The translations under genes were made by a program, and so were the position numbers. A stretch of DNA of 64,000 bases from Chamaea fasciata (taxonomy: Eukaryota; Chordata; Aves; Passeriformes; Sylviidae): the NCBI GenBank assembly GCA_029207755.1, contig JARCOQ010000001.1, forward strand, positions 89,639,637 through 89,703,636. Reading direction: 5' to 3'. The notes beneath the pieces were generated by a model, which was not told where the DNA came from, did not search any database, and saw only the letters and a list, made by a program, of their open reading frames with translations. Shown piece after piece: positions 57,504 through 64,000 of this stretch; position 1 is the stretch's first letter; each line of letters begins with the position of its first letter.

Positions 57504-59689
57504 ATGACTTCCATTTGCATAGAAATATTGGTGGCAGTAGCCAGATGGTGTGTGGTAAAATCCTGAACCTCACAAATTTCATAGAGGCTTTACCTTTCCT
57601 TGCTCTGGGGACAGGATTTCGTACGTGTTTCCAAATCCCACAAAGCTGTGCAGCCCCGGGGAGGATAGGAGCTGGGTTATGGAAGGTGACCGACTGCAAC
57701 TTCTGGCCAGTGTCCCAGAGTGTGAGCTCCGAACTGCAAAACAGGGATAACTGGAAAAAGGGTTTGAATTTGGGTCTCTGTCCCACTGCTCACAAGTGCA
57801 ATGTGTTCAGTAGCATAAGGCAAATGATTCCACGGAAATCAAGATACAAATAAAAAAGTTGTAAGCAGATTCGAGTGCCTTCCCCTCAGCAGGAGTTGCA
57901 TGTACATTACACACTGCAGCCCCGCTTTGGTCATGCTCGGATCTTCAGTGGTGCTGAAGCTGCTGCCACTCCTGTGAGCAGTGCAACTCAGCAGTCAGGA
58001 GTAGAAACTGTAGAGGTCAAGGAAGTCTGTTTTTCTGTTGCTTTACACTGTTTATGGGTGCCTAGTTGCATTATTATTATTGCGTTCACAGTTTTTGCCT
58101 TTCTGTGAGGTACCAGGTGTTGCCCACTACCAGCAGCCTGGGAAACCAGTGTGGTATTGTTGTGTGAGCACTTCATGAAGTGACCAAGAAATGGGTTCAC
58201 TTTGTTTTGCTAGAGGTGTTGTGCAGAATGACTGCCAGATCATTCCACTAAATGCTTATGGTCTGAATGGACAGAACAAGAAAAGGAAACCAAAAGTGAT
58301 GCAATATAAGGCTGCAGGGAAAATGGGCTAGGTGCATAAACTTGTGACCCCGTGTCTCCTTCCAGCTTCAAAGAAAGCTCTTTGTAAAAGCTCCTTGTCT
58401 CAGTAGTTCATCGTTTGAAATCAGAAAATGGAAATAGATACATGAGAGGTCCTAAGGATTTCTTCTTCATTGCATGTATTAATATACCTTCACTCATTTC
58501 TTACTGCATCTCTTTGTAGTTTAAAATTTAGAAAAAAAGAATTGTGCTACTGGCTCATCTGTGCAGCAAGTATTTAGTCATGTTTCTGCCATTGCTGGAG
58601 AATTGAATTCACCTCTGCAAAGATATTTGGGGAAAAAAATGGTTGGTCAATGGTATGTAACTACAGTAACTACAGTGAGATCTGTAATAATGATAATGAT
58701 GTGAGATGATAATCTGAAAAGAAACACCCTTGGGAATCCAAATACATTGTCCAAATAAAACGTAGGTAGAATTGGCAGGAAAGGATTAAATTGGCTTAAT
58801 CTGATTGTATTGTTTCTAAGATGATGCTATCCTAACTCAGGGGAAAGAGGGAAGCATAAATGTGAAGGCATTGTGCACAGCCAGCTGTGGTGACAGGACT
58901 TCATTTAGGCGTGGAGGCTCACGGCAAGGCCAGTATGAGTTCTTTTTTTTTTCTAGATCAGACTTTGACCTTCCTGGCCTGGAAGAAGATACATCCATGG
59001 AAGAGGATAGTGAGACTTGTGCAGCTCCCACACAGTCAGGCTTAGTGAAGACCTAGAGGGCTTTTTAACACAACAAAATAAAGGACCTCTACCCTAAGAG
59101 GCTGTTTTGAAAATCTTATGGTGGATGTGTTCAGCCCATTAAAATGGCCAGGTGGCTGGGACTATGGCTTCTTTTCTTGCATTAATTAGATGAGGAAGTG
59201 TGTCTGTAAAAGGTAACTATAATTTTTAATCATAGTGGTTTACCCTTCCAGTTCCCAGTGGCGCACATCCAGGGTCTGATGGCTGGGAAATTCAGCTGTA
59301 GCCAAGGACTCCTCTTCAGCACATTGGAAAGGCTGGCTCTTTGCTCTGCTCTCAGTTCTCCAAACTGAGTGATCAGTGTGTGTTTAACACAGTGACGCAA
59401 GTGAGGAGAGGACTTGGGGAAGGTGGTGTTGGAAGGATGCTGAGTACCAGCATTTCTTGGAGATACAGGAGTGTTCCCACACAGGGTGACGAGCTAGGTT
59501 GACATCTTGGTGCTGTGCTTAGGTCACTTGGGATTCAGCCCTGGGCAGGAAGGCCAGCTCCAGCTGGAGGTCATTGTACTTGGCTGCAGTCAAATCTTTG
59601 TGATGTTAAAAGCAGTCTTGGAAAGCTTTGGAGTAACATCTGGTCAAGAAGGGACCATGCACGGACTGGCCTGGACCTCCTCTGGCTTC

Positions 59690-60239
59690 TCTTCTGGCTT
59701 CTGGACGCAGGAGTGCGTCGGAGCGTGAGGTCCCTGAGTGCTTATCGGCATCCACCACTTGCGCATGAAAGAAGGAAGCGAGAAGTGATTCAATTTGCAC
59801 CCGGGCCCTGCAAGTGGCCTGTGCTGCTGCTTGATCTGCCTTTCTTCCCGGTTCCTGCTTCCCCACTCTGCCTACAGTAGTCTCTCCTCTCTGCTGGAGA
59901 GACACCCAGGCTTCATTTTGTTCTGCAAAGTGCTTTGTCTGGCCCGGGAAGTGGGGCACGTTTAATGGAAACGAACCTGCACACACAGCCCCCAGCAGCT
60001 TTTGCCTGCCTGCCAGGCACAAGGAGAGTCACTGTTGTGGTGTGGACAGGGCCAAAAGAAAACCGTCAGCAGGGACAAAGTTGTGCTCACCACGGGAGGC
60101 CAGTGGGCAGCCGGGGACTGGGGGGATGCTGGGGAGGGGGAGCGCTGCAGTTTCACCTCGTGTGGATGGTGGGGCTGTGAGCAAGGACCGTCGTCGGCTC
60201 CATCTCGCCAGCTGGCTCGCTCAGCAGTTTTTGCAGGAA
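59690..60239. promoter_or_regulatory. CpG-enriched patch with strong G-quadruplex motif
   Basis: CpG is clearly more frequent here than in the flanks, for example seven within about 85 bases at 59700-59790 and eight within 130 bases before 60240. Stop codons are scarce, giving overlapping frames on both strands. The G-quadruplex at 60113-60140 is listed separately. No TATA box or Inr is evident. It could be a small CpG-rich promoter or enhancer. No transcript evidence is available. Confidence 0.25.
60113..60140 (+). other. Canonical G-quadruplex motif
   Basis: Four G runs of 4, 6, 4 and 5 separated by loops ACT, ATGCT and A. This is the most stable-looking quadruplex motif in the window because all runs have at least four G's and the loops are short. 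Confidence 0.85.
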
Positions 60240-60561
60240 GTGTGAAGAGAACACATTTTATGGGAGATATTTATCATTATCCTGTACTGCTTAAATATAG
60301 TCTGTGTAGCAGGTTAGAGCTTGTTAGGCTTTTATCTTCTCAAGTTGGAGGGTGATGAATTAATCTATGAGTGTTGCAGCCTCGAGTGAATTATAGAAAG
60401 TCATCCCCAATGAGTAAAGATAAATGACATTTGGAAATTAACCCATTAGATAGTCTCTTCCAATAAAGTGCTTACTGAATTATTAAATTGTAAATGAAGA
60501 TGCTTCACATCTCATTTGAAAGTCAGAAAGACACTTATTTGTAATTCCACTACTGGTTTTC
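60240..60561. promoter_or_regulatory. AT-rich homeobox-motif segment (candidate enhancer)
   Basis: Directly after the CpG-rich patch the sequence turns AT-rich but stays non-repetitive, with TGAATTAAT, AGATAAATGACAT, GAAATTAACCC and GAATTATTAAATTG. This texture resembles conserved non-coding developmental enhancers. No conservation data are available to me. Confidence 0.25.
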
Positions 60562-60573
60562 TTTTTTTTTTTT
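60562..60573. repeat. T12 tract
   Basis: Twelve T's marking the end of the AT-rich segment. Confidence 0.85.
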
Positions 60574-62867
60574 CCTCTTGGAAGTTTCATTTCTCCTGAA
60601 AGACTTGGGTCTGACAGCTCCAGAGGACAAAGTCTCCATTAATCCATGGAGCCGGCACAGCAGCTTCAATGCAAGCTGTGCTGCCCTGTTAATGTGCTGC
60701 AGCCTCTGCCAGGAAAGGGGCAGTCCCGAGGGTGTCGGTTTACACTTTGCAGTATCCAGCCTCCAAAAAAAGAGGAGTTGTTCAGCTCTTTATTGACCTC
60801 CACCTGTATTAGTTTAACTGGGTTTGACTGCTTGTTTAGCTGGATTTAAGGTGACCTGCTGGGCAACACGAACGTACTGTCGGTAGGTCCTCTAGATTCA
60901 GCCTGACCCAGGATGCACTTTGAAGCTGAGCCTTGCTCACGTGTTTTAAAAATGAGCAGCAATGCACATTGCCGTCAGTGTTACTAGTCTTGGCAGACCT
61001 CATGGTCCCTGGGTTTGCTGCCCGTCACCAAAGTAATGGGGTTGCACTGGGGTAAAAACACCCCTGTTGCTGCAAGGCAAGTCCTTCTAGTTTTAAAGTG
61101 ATATAAAATGCATGCAAGTTTCATACAGTCACCATTGGTGCGATTTGCTTTGGCATAAATATCCTCGTTCCAGGCTAGGATCTACTTGCATGCTTACAAA
61201 AAGCCAGAGACAGAATATTTTCAAGAATTTCCATCTCCAGCACAGCCAGTTGTTGTGATGATGGGTTTTGTTCTATGAATGTGGAAAGCCTGAGAGCACC
61301 AGCTCACTTCAGAGAGGAGCCCAGCAGGAATGACTTTCGTTTCCAACCTGAGCTGGCTCCAAACCAAGAACCCAGAGGGCAGGAACTATCGTCCCCATTA
61401 TCAATTGGCATTAGAGCCAATTTGCCATTTTCTTTTCGTGCTAGCAGTTTGATGATAACAGAAAATTATTAAAGCCATATACTATTAAATATGATGGTAA
61501 TTAGATAATCTCCTATAACTGATTTTTAAAGACTGTTGATCTTCACTGGCTTTTTCTTTCTGATGGCACAGGACAGGCTTTGCCTCGTGTGTTTTGCAAG
61601 CGCTGCCACTGCATGACTATAACCCACGCTTATGAAGGGAGTTTGTTTCTGCTCATTTAATAGTGATTTCGCTTCTTAATAAATTCTTAATATAAGGAAG
61701 GACTGATCTTGTTCCCACAGCCGTAAACAAATTCTAGCAGTAAAGAAGCAAAACTTTAGGTAATAACTATCAAAAAGTGTTCTATTAGTTTTATTATCTG
61801 ACCAGAACGATCCTGACTGTGTTATCCCCTCTGCATCCAATGTCTCCAGGCCACATTCTGCAGGTAGGAAATGAAGAAAACAGAATGGTTGTCTTGCATC
61901 AGCTCTTCTCACTAAAGATTATAATCTGTGCCATTAAATCCAAACCAAACGGCAATTCACATGCGTATTTAACATTGTTCAACACCTGTTTGAGATCAGT
62001 AGTTAGATTTTTTACAGAAATTTTGTACTGACCTGCCTGGGAAGTGTGGCTGCTCTGCAATGAATGTGAACAGAATAAACACCCCACCCTGCAAGGGTAC
62101 AAGAAAGGCCCCTCAGGAAGGCTTCTTCACCACTGGTTTATGTTGCTAAAATAGGAGTGATGCAAAAACCCTCATCCATAAGAACATGTTGAAGTATGAT
62201 TTAATGCCCGTATGAGTCTGCCAACCCTCTCAGTGTTATTTCTTTAGGCTTAAAGTTGGGGGGTGGAAAAAGACAGGACAGAGCGAAAAATTTTCATGTA
62301 GAGTGTGACACAATAAACACTTAATCACGATTGTAAACATATTGTACTAATAATGTGGAGTTCTTCTGTTCTGGGCATCAGTGAGGGCATGTAATCCACG
62401 GTACTTTTTTTGGCTTTTAGTAATTCTTTCCTAGAGGCAAAAGTGAGTGAGTGCGCAGTCTCAGTTCTGACTCAGTCTCATGCTGTTAGTGATAGTGGCA
62501 TTTTAACTGATACTGAAGCAAGGACAGAAACTAACATTTAAGAGGAAGCAAGAATGACAGAAATGCTAAGATGAGGAGAATAAAGAAGAAAAATGCTAAA
62601 ATGGTAGTTCAGAAAAGAGCAGAGTGTGGGGGGAAATAATTTTATACCAGAGCTGTAGAAAGACAACTTGACCACAGACTGAAAATTGGTAACGCTCCTA
62701 TTTCTTGTCAGACCAGCTTGATTTTCAGTCTAAGCTGCTGAGTGACAATGTTCCTCTAGTCTGATCCTGTGTCTTTTAATTAACCAGTGTTGTCATCCAA
62801 ATCTTTGAGATTCTGATGGGAGCAGCAGCTCATCTCTGATGATTTGCTCAACACTCTGCATGCAGAA

Positions 62868-62883
62868 AGCAGCAGCTGCTGCT
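62868..62883. repeat. 16-bp perfect palindrome of AGC/GCT units
   Basis: AGCAGCAGCTGCTGCT reads the same on both strands. It is a small triplet-based palindrome and not an expanded repeat. Confidence 0.9.
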
Positions 62884-63938
62884 GGTGATCCCAGGGCTGA
62901 TTTGTCTGCATGTTCCACTGGAAATATTTGCCTACATGAAGTAAGCTGTGTGAGGAGGTACCTAGTGTAATTGGAGCATTAGGTCTGTGCAGTAGGTGGT
63001 ATGCAGCTGGTTTTTTGCCGCTTTTCTGTCAGCTGGTAATTTGTCTGTGACACGTACGGGGTTTTGATGGATGTAGGTAGTGCAACTGCACGGAAGACCC
63101 ATTTTGTGCTGGTACAGTGTGGCCATGCTGTGGCTTGCAGTGTTTTCAGTGCTTTGGGCTCTCATGCTTTGAGTAGCAGGTGCCATGGATCTCTGCAGGG
63201 CTCCTGGGCAAAGCCTTGACCTGAGTGGCACAGAGGACTCAGTTGTGTTACTCCCACCTTTGCAGCTCCTCACTGGAGTGGTTTCAGCTGTGCTGAGTGG
63301 CAACACAAATCATAGTTGTCAAAATCACCTGCTAGAATCTGATTTTTGAGAGTCTTCCAATACTTTCAGTGGATAGGTGTAACAAGCATATTCCCATCCT
63401 TGCCAGCAGCCCAGCAGTGAACTGGAATTGCGTAAGGTTTCACTGATAGAGTTGTAGCAAATGCAGCCCGTGGGAGATTATTATCCCCCACTATTATAAG
63501 ATTCTTATTTAGAGGTTATCATAAACTCATTCTGTGGTGCTCCTTGTGTTAGTCATGCAGGCAGCTACACACAGTAGCTGAGGCAATGTATGTGTAAGAG
63601 GCATCTCCTCTCTCCTTCCTTCCCCACTGAATGGAATGGAGCAGCCTCTGAGATGCTGCAGCTCCTTCAACACCAATTTACCAGACTGGCTAGCAGTGCC
63701 CTTCCCTCTCTTTCTTCTTTTTCCTCTCAATAATCCAGTGTGGTAGCTGTCAGCTCAGCCTGGCTGTACATCAGAAAGAATGCTGTTTTGGCAGCAATTT
63801 GAACCAAAAGGAAAGATTTTGCAGGCAGAATTGAACCTTTGGGAGGTGAGCTGACTGATGCTGTCACAGAACAAGGATGATTCTTTTTCCAGTGTAGCTC
63901 ATGGTTTTTGCCAAGCAAGAGCAATGATGTGAATTTTC

Positions 63939-63953
63939 ATATATATATATATA
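63939..63953. repeat. (AT)7 microsatellite
   Basis: Seven and a half AT units. Likely to be length-variable. Confidence 0.85.
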
Positions 63954-64000
63954 GGTATACAACATGGCAGTGTTTCAAAATGCTTGGGTAGGTCTTGCCC

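Larger units (their letters stand above)
55876..59689. other. Unique sequence with one long open frame, no confident gene
   Basis: No confident gene. Contains the A/C-rich tract and the 178-codon frame listed separately. A + strand frame at 57455-57853 (132 codons) overlaps a - strand frame at 57436-57786; neither has a recognisable domain. A 9-bp tandem TAACTACAG is seen at 58657-58674. Confidence 0.5.
60574..64000. other. Unique sequence, no gene seen
   Basis: No gene supported. TAATTAG at 61498-61504 sits in a short AT-rich non-repetitive stretch (61420-61535) of enhancer-like texture. A perfect 16-bp palindrome AGCAGCAGCTGCTGCT lies at 62868-62883. The open frames are at most 114 codons and lack domains. 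Confidence 0.6.

Overview
This window is non-coding vertebrate DNA, almost certainly from a bird and probably from Neoaves. The best evidence is a 566-bp solitary LTR at 35989-36554. I recognise it as the common avian endogenous-retrovirus LTR that carries a GACTGGGATAGAG block, an ATATAAAG box and a TTTATCTCAACCCAC block. It is bounded by TG...CA and a 4-bp target duplication. The old amniote repeat background (MIR-type SINE pieces, CR1/L3-type LINE tails, and a repeat built on TTAGGCACC/CCTAA blocks) fits the same placement. Base composition looks like an ordinary AT-leaning avian intron or gene desert with a few GC-richer patches.

I found no confident protein-coding gene, rRNA, tRNA, snoRNA or known miRNA, and no CRISPR array, operon or bacterial feature. 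All open frames are short (longest 178 codons) and none has a family signature I can name. The best coding-like signal is a 33-nt candidate micro-exon at 3728-3760. It has a very long pyrimidine tract, a TTTACAG acceptor and a GTAAGG donor, and it is open in two frames. Weaker exon-like segments lie at 28897-28979 and 41953-42116 on the + strand and at 27828-28118 on the - strand.

Layout: 1-10.7 kb is unique intron-like sequence with the micro-exon candidate, a (GT)8 run and an AT-rich trinucleotide tract. A T/G-rich low-complexity block lies at 10.74-10.83 kb. From 11 to 24 kb there is a degraded antisense MIR at about 16 kb, a T31 tract at 17.5 kb, a possible LINE 3' end at 19 kb and a recognisable LINE tail at 23.9 kb. 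That tail abuts an AT-rich, homeobox-motif-bearing segment (24.0-24.4 kb). An octamer-bearing segment follows at 25.5-25.7 kb, a GC-rich patch at 29-30.2 kb, one copy of the ancient repeat at 31.6 kb, a MIR-like piece at 32.9 kb and the solo LTR at 36 kb. From 37 to 55 kb there is a CpG-enriched patch at 39.4-39.7 kb, a second copy of the ancient repeat at 44.1 kb, and otherwise unique sequence. A MIR-like piece lies at 55.7-55.9 kb and an A/C-rich tract at 56.1 kb. A CpG-enriched patch with a strong G-quadruplex motif (59.7-60.2 kb) sits directly before an AT-rich enhancer-like segment (60.24-60.56 kb).

The + strand seems to carry more T than A and more G than C in many stretches, and more long T tracts than A tracts. 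If a full count confirms this, the window would be the inside of a long intron of a gene transcribed on the + strand. I see no previously undescribed multi-gene system here. The items worth checking are the micro-exon, the LINE-tail/enhancer-like junction, the CpG/G4/AT-rich composite near 60 kb and the paired ancient repeats.
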